A DNA stretch of 64,000 nucleotides from Megaleporinus macrocephalus (GCA_021613375.1 CM038702.1:23024349-23088348); one strand, 5' to 3'. Shown: positions 1 through 12,507, counted from the stretch's first letter. Notes: generated from the letters alone by a model not told the origin. A program made the numbers and translations.

Positions 1-65
1 TTATTAAAGTCTTAGTCAAACTTTGGATTGTAACTGGAAACAGTGGTGTGGGCTCAAATAATGTC

Positions 66-95
66 TAATAATAATATATAATATAATATAATATA

Positions 96-150
<55 letters not shown>
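66..150. repeat. AT-rich microsatellite (ATAAT then TAA units)
   Basis: Tandem ATAAT units change into about 17 uninterrupted TAA units. Confidence 0.95.
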
Positions 151-158
<8 letters not shown>

Positions 159-3100
159 CTTTAAACTCAGAACTGTTCATTGAAATTGGCAGTCCAAAAA
201 CTCCCGTTTGGATACAGTCAGTAACACGCGCTGGAATTAATTTACTGTTGTCCGAATCGGGTTTAGTGTGTAACAGGCTTCACACAGCACTTCTACGTTT
301 AAGACTTTTGGTTTTACTTCAGTGTTACAGCTCACTGCTTTATGACCAGCAAGCACACAGACGAATAAACAAATATTTGTTCAACACTGATTTACAAGAG
401 CTGCAGCCATCCTGATCTAGCTCTGAAGTAGTTCCTTACAGAAAAGTTTTGTTGTGAGGACTCGTTTAAATGTTTAAATCAACTAACTGTGCCATCATGG
501 TGTGCAGTATGAAGCTGAATCCAACTTCTTGTCTGGATTTTCCTGTTCCACCTTAAACGGTACGGCAGTTATATTCTAGCGCCTGTCTGAGAAGCCAAAT
601 TCAGCCTTGTTGTTCTCGCTGAAAACATGCTTCAAGCAAGGTTCCACACTTCACTGTTGGATCTGAGACTTCAGCGGTAATCCAAGACTCTACAGGAAAG
701 ACATCTGTCCAAATTCTTCACGTTTCTAGTTCAGATCAAAATCGGTCAAAATAGAACAATCCATGACTTTATCTTCTCTCTTTCAAACAACATGATGATC
801 TAAATACTACAGCTCTTCCATAGTGTAACCACTGCCACATTAATCGCAAATAAACATTTCTTGGAACGTACTGAACTGAACTGAAGAGTTGAACTCCTGC
901 TGTGTAGCAGGAGAAGAGAAGTGTGTGACTCAGCTTGTAATTATGACTCAGAACTGCACTTTAACTTTTTCTCCCAGTTGGAAGCTCATAAATACTGCAA
1001 AGGCGTATTTATTAGATTCTCTTTAGCACAAACACGGCTTCTTGCAATCCTCTGCTTTTTTCTTACTAAGTATAAGTTCTGTTTGTTGTTGGTATGCAAG
1101 AAATTACAATAATTACAAAAATCAAACACTACCTTCCCTAACACTACCTTCATTACAAAGGTCCTGAAAAGACCTTTGTAATGAAATAGTCTCACTAGGG
1201 CAATAAGATCTCTAAAACTAAACTGTCTGCAAACGTAGATCAATGCCCATAGGTTCACATCAGACGGGTGACAAATTAAAGGAAAAGCCAACAACCACTT
1301 GTCATAATCAGATAGTGGGACACCATGAGCTGTGTCAACAGTTTACAAAGTGGCAAAGACCACCAAAAGAATTTCCTCTTGTTCTGATGATGGCAGCACT
1401 GTCTAACACAAGCTGCTGCAGGTTTTCACTTTAGGAGGCTGAGATCCCATAGCTGTGAAGACCACTGCATATGATTTACATTATTTTTATATTCATCAAA
1501 CCACTGAATGACCCCTTGCACCCTGTGGATCAGGGCATTCTGGAAAAGGCCATTACAGTCAGGAGAGAAATGCTGAGTAATGAGAACAACTTTTGTATTA
1601 AAACACTAGTCAGTTTTTTTCTCACTGATTTCGACTGCAATGGTTTTGTTTAAACTTTGGGGGGATGCATTGCTCATATCAACTGTCCCATGATATGATG
1701 AGTGTTTTATACTATACATTAGCATTAAGGATATATTAGATTAGGAATGTGCCTTAAACCACTTATTCAATATGCCAAATACTCCTCAAACTCTTCAAAT
1801 GACCACGATTACATTCAAACATATTAAACTGTCAATGTCTCCGTCCTCACAAATCTTTAAACTTATAAATCAGTGAAGAACATTGGTGTATTCAATTCTC
1901 AGTTTGTTAAAACACCTCCTTTGAATCTGAAAAGTTCTGACACCAGACGTTCTTTTTGTCTGTCCCATTTATACCTACAGATCTTTGATCTCTCTAATAC
2001 AGAACAGTGTAGTCATTAGACAGAGGGCTGAGAGGGAGAAGCACAGTGACAGGCCAGAACTTAATCCACCTTAAAGAGGAATTTCTGGCAAGTTTCTGAG
2101 TTATTCAGTCCTCAAGATATAAACACAAGCCTGCCAGAGTGATTTAATTTGAATTGGTTTCAGCAGATAAGCTTGCGGACTCTGATTTCTTTACAGAGGT
2201 GGTGACAGGAACCAGGGGTTGCCAGGTCTACAACAGATATATGGCCATTTTATTTACTATCTATCCAAAACCACTAGTCTACCAACCTACACATCATCTG
2301 TGTTTTATATAAAAAGCTAAAATAGTCATAAATCGGTTTTCTTCTGGGACTATTTTGCCTCACAACACCCTGCATGTATCCCTCTCCCATAAATGGATTA
2401 AAACTAATGTATTATACAGACGTTTTATGAAATTGATGTTCAAAGAGTTCGCCTTTAACAAACTGAATGTCTTTGGACTGTGACTTGGCAGTGCCTCAAA
2501 AGAGAGCTTAAACCTTGATTTCAGTCCAGAACGTCTGCTAACTTGCCAGGCAAGCAGTGTTTGCTAAAAAGCTACATGCCAAAACCGATACAAATACGAA
2601 GGATGTTAATACAATGGTTGTATGAATTCTCTTTAAATATACCAGTGGTTGAGTGATTAACATTAACTTTGTCAGTGACTGAGGGATATAAGGCAGTAAG
2701 ACTCTAATTCTATGCAGCCACCTTTCAAATACGGTACACCAGGTCAGATTCATTAACAAACATTAGCTTCCATATTGTAATACTTATTATAATATGTTTG
2801 TTGCTATTTTACTGTTAATTTACTGCTACTTACTGTTAATGAGGTACAGTGATCTATTGTAATGATTAGCCGAGCCTTTACCTCAGTTTTACAGTGAAAT
2901 AGTCTAAGAGTCTACACAGACCTGCAATATACATACAGGCTTTGCATGTTCGTGAAATGCAAATATACAAGCTTGGTGATAATCTTTACACACGACAGGA
3001 GAAGTCACACCAAAAAAAGCTTAAAGCCAAAGTTCAGTGGCCTGACTGTGGTTTGTGACACTGTATGAGATACTTCAATAAACACAGACAAAAGTACAGA

Positions 3101-3678
3101 ACATAGCTTAGGACAGCCATCTTGCCATTTGTGTATATTTTGCTCCATTAGCCTCATTATTGAAAAAGATGCCAAGTATGCCTCGGCTGACTGACTACAT
3201 TTAGGAAAATACGGTGTAATTTCTTTTTTTTCTTCAGCCTATTGCCTAAATTGAACATCCATTCAAAGAAGCATTACACAATGCTTTCATCATGGTTATG
3301 AAATGTTATTAGTTTTTCTGGAGCAGGTTAAATATAATGAGCAAACACAGCTCCAAAGAAAAGCTCCAGCAAAATATTAATAATAACTGGCTTTCGTTTT
3401 GTCCGGCATATGTTTGTGGACATACAAGCAGTTAGTAGTTAAACAGCAGGGAGCTGCTGCTGCTGGGTTTAACAGCTGGGAGCTGCTTTACATTCACCAG
3501 CACTGAGAATAAACAAATATTATAGATTTTTGGCTTTTAACTGTCAAATGATGGACGCTACTACTTCTACTGGTAATAGTTTATAGTGATGTTGTGAAGG
3601 AGTAAATGAGTGTGTGTGGGAGAGAGAGAGGGAGAAAGAGAGAGAAAGATTAAAAAACAGAGTGGGGTGTAATATGTA

Positions 3679-4214
3679 CACTATATGGATAAAAGTATTG
3701 GGACACCTACACATTACACCTACGGGAGCTTTTATGACATCCCATTCTAAATCCACAGACACCATTATTGGAGTTGTTCCCCCCTTTGCAGCTATAACAG
3801 TCTTTACTCTTCTGGGAAGCTTTCTGCAAGATTCTGGACTGTCTGTGAGATTTTTTGCTGATTCACACAGAAGATCATTTGTGAGGTTAGATACTGATGG
3901 TGAACGGGAGGAACTGGCGCTCAATCCTTTTTAGTTCATCCCAAAGGTGGGGTTGAGGTCAGGGCTCTGAGTTGGCCGGTCAGGTTCATCCACAAACAAA
4001 CCCACCCAACTAGATGTACGGACAATGCTTTGCGCACTAGAACATGGTCGTGCTGGAACAAGAAAGGTTATTCCCCAAACTCTTCCCACAAAGCTGGAAG
4101 CTCACACCTGTCTACAATGTCTTGGTATGCCAAGGCACACTTGTGCCAATAAGACTGAATGAAACATCTGAACTCAGCGATTAAGAGAAGTGTCCCACTT
4201 TTGTCCATACAGTG
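3679..4214 (-). mobile_element. Tc1/mariner-derived non-autonomous element
   Basis: The ends are inverted: plus-strand CACTATATGGATAAAAGTAT at 3679 and, on the minus strand from 4214, CACTGTATGGACAAAAGT followed by GGGACAC. A TA precedes the left end; the right flank reads ATATA, so the TA duplication is imperfect. Inside, the minus strand keeps Tc1-type transposase traces, such as AYQDIV.....LPALWEEFGE, PDLNP-like DNA and RKLPRRVKTVIAAKGG, broken by stops and deletions. About 536 bp long and inactive. Confidence 0.75.
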
Positions 4215-5243
4215 ATATATATAGAGAGAGAAACAGTTAGAGAGAAACATAGAAAAAGGAAACAGAGATTGGGATAGAGATATACAGGCAGATTTACTGT
4301 TTGAATTTGAATTTGGTTTAAAGAATAGCTGTTGTGATTTACCAAAAATGGAGCATTAAAGTCTGTAAAGAAACCAAGAGGTGGTTTCTGCCTTTTATGC
4401 ATTTGCCTCTTTGCATTCACATAGGCTTTACACATAAAGTGCAAAACATTGAGACTGTATTATAATAAAGCACATAATTCTTATTTAACAAGACTGATAG
4501 TAAACACTGACTGTGCTGGATTTAATGCCCAGAAAAGCCTGTCTTTTTGGTGCTGCTAACACGGCTGCCACTGTGTTTACAAAGAAAATAGAGAAGGGCT
4601 CAATTTTCAACAGAGGAAAATGCCTGCTGCGTACCATTAGTTTCCATTTGGCGAAGAAGAACAACCAAACAACCAAAATAGCTGCAGAAAAGTGTTTTAT
4701 ACTTCTGTTTTTAATTTTCATTTCAATCCATTTTTGCTTCTTCTTAGTGTTTTAAAATGACTGTTAAAAGCATTTATTGAAACTCTTTGGCCATGAAGCT
4801 ATTCCTTACCCCATTATTATGCACATTATTGTGTGCTGTGATATCTTTAGGGAGGTTACACAGTTATTATACAATCTCGGATGGTTCAGCTCAGCTCCTC
4901 CAGCCAAAATAAAAACAAAAAATTGAATATATCTTTTAAAAAATGTTCTAATTACTCACATATTATATGTCAACATTGTCATGTTTACTCAAAACCTGAT
5001 CATTTATTATGTTGAAACAATCACAAACTTTGTCATTACTTCAACTTTCTGATAATTATTTCGACCTAATGGATCACAGTTTGAAACAAACTAATTAATC
5101 ATATGAACAGCTCAATATATTAATCACAACGCTGTGCCTGGGTTTAATTCCACTGATGTTCTCAGTAGATAAACTAGTGCACAGTGTTTGTGGACAAGCG
5201 CCTCTCTTTATAAATCTGCTTCATAGAGAGAATGAATAAGAAA

Positions 5244-5270
5244 CAGAGAGAGAGAGAGAGAGAGAGAGAG
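5244..5270 (+). repeat. (GA)n microsatellite
   Basis: About 13 GA units, inside a wider purine-rich stretch to 5350. Confidence 0.9.
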
Positions 5271-5556
5271 CAAGAGACAGACAGAAATCAAGACAGACCA
5301 TGTGAGAGAGAGAGGGTATATAAAGACAGAGAGCTATAAAAAGAGAGATAGAGAAATGTGTAAATATATGCAGCAACATGCTTGTTCTGTATTTATCTCA
5401 CACAGTTCTGAACAGTTGATTATGAAATGTGTGCAGGTCTTTAAGAAGTCCTGTTTGTTTGTCTGCAATGTAGGTGTTCATGTTTGTGTGTAAAGGTGTG
5501 TGTATCTGTGTTTGTATACACATGTGTTTGTTCGCATATGGGTGTGTGTAGGTTAC

Positions 5557-5797
5557 CTTCAGGCGGCTGCAGCCGTTTGTTGTTCTGCGTGCACCAGCCC
5601 ACGGGGTGAAGCTCTGCAGTCATGACATCACACCAGAAGTCGGCTTTGCGGTCATCGCCATAGCCACAATAGCGCAACAACAGCAACTGACCACACGTGG
5701 TTATGATGGTTGCCACCCAGTAAGTGTCCGGACAGGTTTTATTGGCCACTTCCAGCTTCATTCCTGGCTGAAAGCTGCTCTGAAGACTGAGCTCCAC
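5557..5797 (-). CDS. sfmbt2: SFMBT2 coding exon with MBT repeat 1
   Basis: This 241-nt exon is bounded by an acceptor (CTCACAG at 5798 upstream) and a donor (GAAG|GTAACC, GT at 5556-5555). It starts in phase 0 and ends in phase 1. It encodes [20 protein letters not shown] followed by the rest of the first MBT repeat, including [25 protein letters not shown] and [10 protein letters not shown], and ends at the residues QPPE. The phase-1 end is where human SFMBT2 continues with the linker to MBT repeat 2. The conserved aromatic residues of the MBT fold (W in YWVAT, F and W in DFWCD) are present. No stop or frameshift is seen. Confidence 0.96.
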
Positions 5798-8700
5798 CTG
5801 TGAGGACAATTGAGATTAGTCACCCTCATCTTTTCTAGTGGCAATGCGTTGGCCTTAGAATGAGTGTAGTCAACATGACATATTGTAACCCTGAATTTTG
5901 GACTGGAATGTCAGGAATATTGCTGGATAAGTAAACCAGCCTCATAGAATAAGAATAGTCAGCATGGCATTTTTATATATATTATTAGCCTTCTTGTTAT
6001 ATTTAAAAAGTACTATAGTAATACTGTTATTACTGTTATATAGTTTTGGTCAAAAACAAAATGCACAGTTGGCTTTCCGATTGGTTAGAATTGCAGTAAC
6101 TGCAGATCCAATCATTACCAAAGATTTACAATATGTGGAATTAGTGTCATGAGAAATAATGTCATTCCAGGTATTCTGGATGTTCTAGACACTTCAGTGA
6201 CTGCAAGTGTTAGTGGCCACATATCTTTCCAGAAATTTCCATTTCTGGAAAGATGTGTGGCCACTAACACTTGCAGGGAAACAGCGTTATGCCAGGATTT
6301 TTTACTTAAGGGGCGACTGTTAAACTGCTACAAGATAAATCGTCGCTGTCCAATGAAAAACAAGTATCTCCAAAATAGCAACTTTACAGGAGAGACCAAA
6401 AACATACTTTACTTTCAATGTAAGTCAATGGAACCATAATTGTTTCCAAACTATATTGGAGCACATCTATTGGTCCATTTATCACTAACAAGTGTTAGTG
6501 GCCACAGACAGGGAAACAGCACCAGGTTTTTTACTTAAGAGGCGACTGTAAAACTGCTACACGGTAAATATATGTTATTGTTATATGGTCTCTTACTGTG
6601 CAAATAACACCACTCGATCTGTGCAACTACTAACATTTAACCCTTAAAAGGTATGGACATCTTTAAAATTGTTCACACCTACCAAACAGAATAAAATAAG
6701 AAAGTTTAATATGATAAAATGTATCAATTAAATAAATAAAATATAAGTGTAGTACAAATAAATATATGGTTTATTATATTTTTGCTTATTGAATATTACA
6801 CAAAATGTATTTTTCATTAAACAATTTAAAATAGAATTCTTAACAATATTCTTCCAATAAGCAACAAAAACTTTATAGGCACATCCACAATTTAAATTTT
6901 TTATAGCTTTTTAGTTTTTTTAAAATATAACAATAAAAGACATATAATAATGCTAATGGTGTTTAGTGCAGGAATCACCACATTATAGGCAGTTTTTTGC
7001 TAATCTAATTACCACCACAATAGTAATACCATTACCTCTATGGTGTGGTATAATAGTACTTCTATATCATTTCCTGAGCTGTGATAGCAAGTTAACAGTG
7101 CCACACATTCCCACACTGGTATTAATATTTCTTTTGATAGATTTAACCCGCTTAATTTGCAAAGAAAAAATCTATTGATGCGTAAACCTTTTTTTAAGTA
7201 CATTCAACTGCCACATACTAATAAGTGGTTGGCCACACAGCTGTTTAAACCTCACTCTGTGAGTTTTCATCTCCGATTTCCAAAAATGGTCATTCAAGAT
7301 TTTCTTCTGACCACATCTCCCCTGCAAAGGTAGCGGTTCTCCACTATTCTTCCAGGCTTTAATAATGCGTAGGGCAGTTCTTCACCTAATTCCAGTCCTT
7401 TCAGTAATCTCCTGGGTTTTTTTCACTTGATACAGGCCAATAACTTAACCCTCAAATGCAGTAACATCTTTACCATGACCACAGAACACGTTTTCTGATG
7501 TGGTTGTTTAAGAATTGAGAAGCTACTCACTGTATTGTTTAGCAGAACTGAAACATATAAATCACTGCAGTAATTTTCCAATCAAAGCATTAAGTATTTG
7601 TTTATTTGAATTAAACTGAAATTTTAGTGAACTTGTTGTTAACCTAAACTATATGCATTTTCAGTAACACCTGAATCCTGCTACATTACTGACACTAACA
7701 TAGGCTGCTTAAGCTGTCAAGACAGATAATTTCCAGTAAAATCAGTGTCATGTTATCATTACTGGTAATTGCCATGTCATAATCTTTCATGTCATTATGG
7801 ATAACTACGGTACCCAGCAAAAGTCAGAATGTGATATAAGTGAAATACAGTGAGTCATGACACAAACATACTGGACAGGCATCTACTGACAGAATAGTGT
7901 AGTCTGTAATAGTTGATCAGAAGCCATAAGTTATCGTGCCTGTCTGTTCACGGCTTTGGCTTGTGTCTTGACGAGAGCACGCATTTCATTTTGACCAGTT
8001 TCCAAATCCTCTCTGTCCTTTCTCGCAACTCTTACTCTGAGAGCTTAGTGGATGTTTTGTCCAGTTATTTTAACTATGTTTTCAACAACAACTAAAATTA
8101 TCCAAATGTATTACATAAGGTGTTTCCAGTCTTAACCACACAGGGCTGGTGTGGCTGCAGGCTTTTATTCCAACAAAACAGGAACACACCAAATCAGGGG
8201 TTTGGCTCAGACCAGTTGAATAAACTAGCAGAATCAGCAGAGCTCCTGCTCGACTGTAAAGAAAAGCTGCAGCCTTAATGTGCCTTTGTGGATAAGATTG
8301 GACGCCCTTATATTACATAATAATGACGGGCAATTTTTGTTCACATTTGAAAATGACAGCTGCCCTTTACATGTGAATGCTTTATAATGAATGAAGCAAC
8401 AGAATAGCTCTAAAGCTACTTAAAACCTTGTGGCTTAGAAGTAATGCCTGTTTTTTGTGTGTATGCTGATTTGTGGACTTACATGTTTGAATGAAGTGTG
8501 GGGGGCTGCAGTGGCCCCTAACTCCTCCAAATACTCATCCCAGTTGAAGTCCATTTCTGCTTCTCCATACTCCATATCTGTGAGAAAGAGAGAGAAAGGG
8601 AAAAGATGAAAGAGAGAAAGCTTTCTTAGTAAGAACAATAATCTATAAATTCACTAATTTCAATAAATTCTAAACTAGGCAGATAAGTTACATTCTAACA

Positions 8701-10738
8701 CCAAGTTATTTTTATTGTACACCTACATATCACCTACACATCACCTACACATCACCTACACATCATTTACACCTTGTCTACACCTCATCTGACAGCACAG
8801 CCACTGAAAACCCAATCTTTTTTTAGCGCTAACCACTACCCATAGTGCATGACTGCAGTACCCAAATTAATTCAAGCCTCACTCTGCAAGGGAACTGCAA
8901 CTGGCTGCACTGATAATTCACCATCGCCCCCCTGCCCTCCTCCAAGGCATAGGACTCAAATTTCTCTTTCGTTTAGATTCATGCATTTCAATTCTCATGA
9001 TTGTCCATAAAGCAACTTATTCCCAGTATATACATGCCAGTGGAGGATGGGGGAGAGCAGCGTGTTTAGAGAGAAGAAGGTATATGTTAGTTTCTATCTG
9101 TACACATGCTTATGAAGTACCTTATCGGATTGCTTTGCTTGATTCAGAAACACACAAGCACTGTACAAAAGTCAGAGACCACCCTTCATTCTTTTATATT
9201 CTAGTCAAAATGGTCATAGTAAAAATAGTACATATTACATACCACATATACTTAACAGTAGATTACAACAAAAGCCTCAACAACTATATCATATTTATCA
9301 GTATATATGTGTCCCCTCTTGTGTTCATGTGTCCAAGTACAGCAACTGTTCTTTTTTAGGAGGCTTGTTTCTTTAGTTCTTCATAGAAACCCATCGGGAT
9401 ATTATATATATATTTTCCACACCTCCAAAGTTCAGCAGCAACTGATGTTGCAAAATTTCTTCACATTTGTGTATTTTTGTTTCTCAGTAAAGATTTCTTG
9501 TCAGCTACACTTCCTTTTATATCCATAGTTCTGCCCTCTCACAGTGGAAGAATGGACAGAAACGCCTGTGATAAAAGCTATTGTTTATCTGACAATGATA
9601 GTTTTAGTGGTCTACACCGCTCTGCCTCACGGAAGAGAATGATTTTATATCAAATTTTTCTCAGATATTTCTAGAAAAAAGAAATAATAGAATAGAAAAA
9701 TGACCATTTTAAATGGAATGAATTAAATAAATACAGGTCTCTTAGGGATTTGATATGTAATGACATGCAAAGCTGTTTATCAGGTTAGCATTCATTTGTT
9801 TTAGAATACACCAAAGTATGAAATAGAGTGGGGTCCTGGGGGACCATCTTATTAACTTCTTGGACCCTCTTGCATTTTGTTATGGAAAAAACACAATCAA
9901 ACACAAATGATTTGGTCATTATTTAGCTGCTTCAACCATAACCAGAGTTTCTGTCTTCCCGTAATTAGCTAGACATGCAGCACTGGTCTGCCTCAGGGTG
10001 GTGCTGTAGCAAACTGGTTGACCTAGTTGGTCATTTTTGGCTTAGTAACTTTAACTATGCCATATGTTGTGGCATATCTGTAAATCTGAAAGGATGCCCA
10101 GTTCTCTTTGTAAAGATTACACTATTACTCTTTTCACAAAATGAATACAAAAGAGGAGACATGTTCTCAGTTAATGTGTGGAAGACGCATGACCTGCCTA
10201 GAAAAGTGTGGTATTCTATTGCCACTAAAGCTAGAATTAGTCATAGTGTGTGAGTAGCCAGCCATCATGGAACCCTTAAATATCTATTATCTATTAAAAA
10301 ACAACATTTGAGCAAATACACATAAAAATATGTAATAGAATACAATGATTTCTTACTGAATGTTAAACACTTCTAAATCTCTTATTGAGAAAGTCCGGTA
10401 TTTATAGTTACCGCCCAATATGCATCTAATCAACATTCATTAAATTAAATCCATGCAATCTCATTGCTGCCCAAATTGACATCTCAATTTTTGTCATTTT
10501 GTCATTTTTTTCATATATATATATATATACACATATATACATATATATATATGAACTTACATACATAAAGCAACAAGCATGGCAAGTTTTCTAACACGTT
10601 TAAGGTGTTGACAGTTAATGTTGGTACTGTTTTCTCACTTACAGATCACAGCATTAGTGTGTTTTTAACACACTGTTCTACTGGTGCTCTTGTTGGTGTT
10701 CCAGTACAAATGCAAATAACACTTTAACTCTGTCAGCC

Positions 10739-10779
<41 letters not shown>

Positions 10780-12507
10780 CCTAATCTCTCCTTTAGGACT
10801 AATCTCTTTACATCATTGCAATAGTCATGACATCATCACCACAGAAGACATTCTGAGTCACAGCATGACTTAACACACACGCACACACACACACACACAC
10901 AACAACAGCAGTCATTTACAAACGTCTTATACTTAAACTCGTCACAAACAAACCACCGCTGAGCAAAATAACACTATGAGGAGATGATGACGACGAGGTC
11001 ATTACCATTACAATGGTACACAGAACAATACATTTGTACAGATGGATGTGGCACATACTGATGCATATTTTGATGAAATGACTCATTCCTTAGTTCAGCG
11101 CTGTCAGGAGGCTTGAGTCACGCTGCAGTATAGCCAGCGTGAGTCATAACAAATGTGACATATCCGGCAACTCAAATCATGAACCTGGCTGTCAATTCAT
11201 GCAGCGGTGTGAGAAATGACATGAAATGAATTTCCCACTTTTTCCCCCACCAAAATTTTGTTTGCGGCTTTTTTTTTTCAAACATGAGGTATGAAGGCCT
11301 TTTGCCACTTTCATTTTTTATGGAAGGGTGTGAAAAATTTCTGCATTATTAAAAGCTACAAAATGTCATTCAGAGTGGTTTGACATGAAACACATTTCAG
11401 AGAAATGTACTGAGCTAGAAATGTTCAAAGTGGTGGTGACAGGAACCAGATGTCTAAGGAGCTGCATATCATATTGAATATAAAAGCTAAATTATGGAAA
11501 GTTATTACCTGAATAGTTTTTGGATACACACACTGATGCCTGAGACATGGTTTTTGAGCGTTTGTACATGAATACTGGCTCTTGTACATTTATTTCTGTT
11601 TCATAAGTTAAGACAAAACAAATGGGTAGATCCTATGACGCTGTAACAGAACATCCAAGGACACCCTTCAGGACCTTATTAGAACATTCCGATCCGCCCC
11701 TCTTTAACTACTGTATGGTGTGTTCTTTCGTCTCTGGGTTTGTTCTTGGTAGTTTTGATGTCATTCTTAACTGTGTTGTTGGGTCTTTAGATTTTTTACT
11801 TATTGCCTTGATGTTAATGATTGGTTGATAGATTTGCCCACATTGCCAACATTTCAGCCTTCTGATTCCCATTTCTCAAAATGAAACTTATCAACACTTG
11901 ATTTTTTTCTTTTTTAAATAACAAACACAACACATTTTGTTAAACCTCTCTGGTGGGAATGTAGAAATGCACACAACTAGCAGATTGAATTGTGCACTGA
12001 AAGAGTATTCAAAGGGAACTTACCAATACCTTACTTAGTCAATACCTGGTGGATATGTCTAACCCTGGTAAATGTCAGTGAATCATCTACTAATTTTACT
12101 AAACTAATTGGAAGCCAAATGAGCCAGCTCTTGCTGGGAAACTGAGCCGCTTGATCTGGCTCAGTAAAAAGAGTAGGACCACCCATCACTCTTTTAAACT
12201 GAACCGTAACATTAAAAAATATATGTTTTTGTTGGACGGGTACCAATGAGGGTGGTAAGGCAAAATAGTACATTCCACACAATAGTTTCACTGGTGGCTT
12301 TGGATAGAAAATAAACAGCCTATATATGCATTAAAGACATTGTGACCCCGCTTCCATTCTTGAGACACATATCTCAAAATATATAATGATTTTAAAACCC
12401 AGGTATCATATGGACAGTAGGTGTGTAGAGTCAGCCTCACCTGAGTGGCCTGGTTCTGCTCTGCCATTGGAGGGGCTCTGAATCTTCCCACTTGCTGATG
12501 TCATCAT
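5557..12507 (-). CDS. sfmbt2: SFMBT2, N-terminal coding part (three exons, 3' end outside window)
   Basis: SFMBT2 is a nuclear Polycomb-group protein with four MBT repeats, which bind methyl-lysine histone tails, and a C-terminal SAM domain; it acts in PRC-type repressor complexes. The window shows the first 134 codons, joined as 12507-12441, 8577-8483 and 5797-5557. Every junction has GT-AG ends and keeps frame (junction phases 1 and 0, then phase 1 at the last donor). The joined protein has a short serine-rich N-terminus, a segment with FNWDEYLEE and APHTSFKHV, then MBT repeat 1 with [40 protein letters not shown] and [10 protein letters not shown]. These match vertebrate SFMBT2 better than SFMBT1. 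The human protein has 65 residues before the MBT exon; here there are 54. Neighbouring ITIH5 on the same strand agrees with human 10p14. MBT repeats 2-4 and the SAM domain must lie left of position 1. Confidence 0.93.
6201..6276. repeat. Near-perfect 36-bp inverted repeat with 4-nt loop
   Basis: Arms 6201-6236 and 6241-6276 are reverse complements at 35 of 36 positions around TTCC. The single difference is T/C and would be a G-U pair in RNA. Part of the arm (AAGTGTTAGTGGCCACA) recurs at about 6489-6506, so it belongs to a local repeat family. Confidence 0.9.
6261..6580 (+). repeat. Two diverged copies of an unnamed dispersed repeat
   Basis: The segment from about 6261 (CAGGGAAACAGC ... TTTTTTACTTAAG.GGCGACTGT.AAACTGCTACA) recurs at 6508-6565. 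A related piece is at 43190-43240 (AAAAGTCACTGTAAAACTGCTACA). The adjoining part, 6340-6435, recurs in reverse orientation at 57570-57680. No coding content; TE class not recognised. Confidence 0.7.
7240..7590 (-). mobile_element. Tc1-like transposase relic, N-terminal part
   Basis: The minus strand reads, in one frame, [49 protein letters not shown], with two stop codons. This is the helix-turn-helix DNA-binding start of a fish Tc1-like transposase (compare GQIIGLHQA.KTTKEIAE). No terminal repeats are clear. Degenerate. Confidence 0.7.
8139..8277. mobile_element. Candidate short fold-back element (hAT-type MITE)
   Basis: The ends GGCTGCAGGCTTTTATTCCAA and AAAGCTGCAGCC form loose inverted repeats around a CAGACCAGTTGAAT-type middle. 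This layout resembles common fish MITEs, but no target-site duplication was confirmed. Confidence 0.4.
8483..8577 (-). CDS. sfmbt2: SFMBT2 coding exon upstream of MBT repeat 1
   Basis: This 95-nt exon has a very strong acceptor (long pyrimidine tract, TTTCTCACAG, AG at 8579-8578) and a consensus donor (CAAACAT|GTAAGT, GT at 8482-8481). It encodes [20 protein letters not shown], then [11 protein letters not shown], ending in phase 0. The FNW.EYLEE...A.A.PHTSFKH block is shared with human SFMBT2. The ATG at 8575-8573 looks like a start, but an upstream exon at 12.44-12.51 kb joins in frame (G|AT ATG), so this Met is probably internal residue 24. It could still be used as an alternative start. 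Confidence 0.92.
8720..8781 (+). repeat. 11-bp tandem repeat
   Basis: About four to five units of ACCTACACATC, diverging at both ends. Confidence 0.85.
10744..10776 (+). repeat. (CT)n microsatellite
   Basis: About 16 CT units. Confidence 0.95.
10873..10900 (+). repeat. (CA)n microsatellite
   Basis: About 14 CA units with one G interruption. Confidence 0.9.

Larger units (their letters stand above)
1..5556. other. SFMBT2 intron (open at the left edge)
   Basis: No coding exon is recognised here on either strand. It holds a TAA-type microsatellite (66-150), a perfect 15-bp inverted repeat (1149-1185), a Tc1-derived element (3679-4214) and a GA tract (5244-5270). The exon after MBT repeat 1 was looked for and not found, so the intron continues beyond position 1. 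Confidence 0.75.
5798..8482. other. SFMBT2 intron between the first MBT exon and the preceding exon
   Basis: No exon is seen. It contains the fold-back repeat, the unnamed dispersed repeats, the Tc1 relic and a candidate fold-back hAT-type element at 8139-8277. Confidence 0.8.
8578..12440. other. SFMBT2 intron between the two 5' coding exons
   Basis: No exon is seen. It contains a Tc1-type terminus-like sequence (CACTGTACAAAAGTCAGAGA from 9159), an AT dinucleotide tract near 10513-10552, a (CT)n tract at 10744-10776 and a (CA)n tract at 10873-10900. Confidence 0.7.

Noticed and set aside
8573..8575. ATG of the FNWDEYLEE exon as the SFMBT2 start
   Set aside because: An upstream in-frame exon with stop-bounded ATG and a consensus donor exists, so this Met is more likely internal; kept only as an alternative start.
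12031..12291. 86-codon minus-strand frame just downstream of the SFMBT2 N-terminal exon
   Set aside because: No similarity and no splice context; it lies in the intron.
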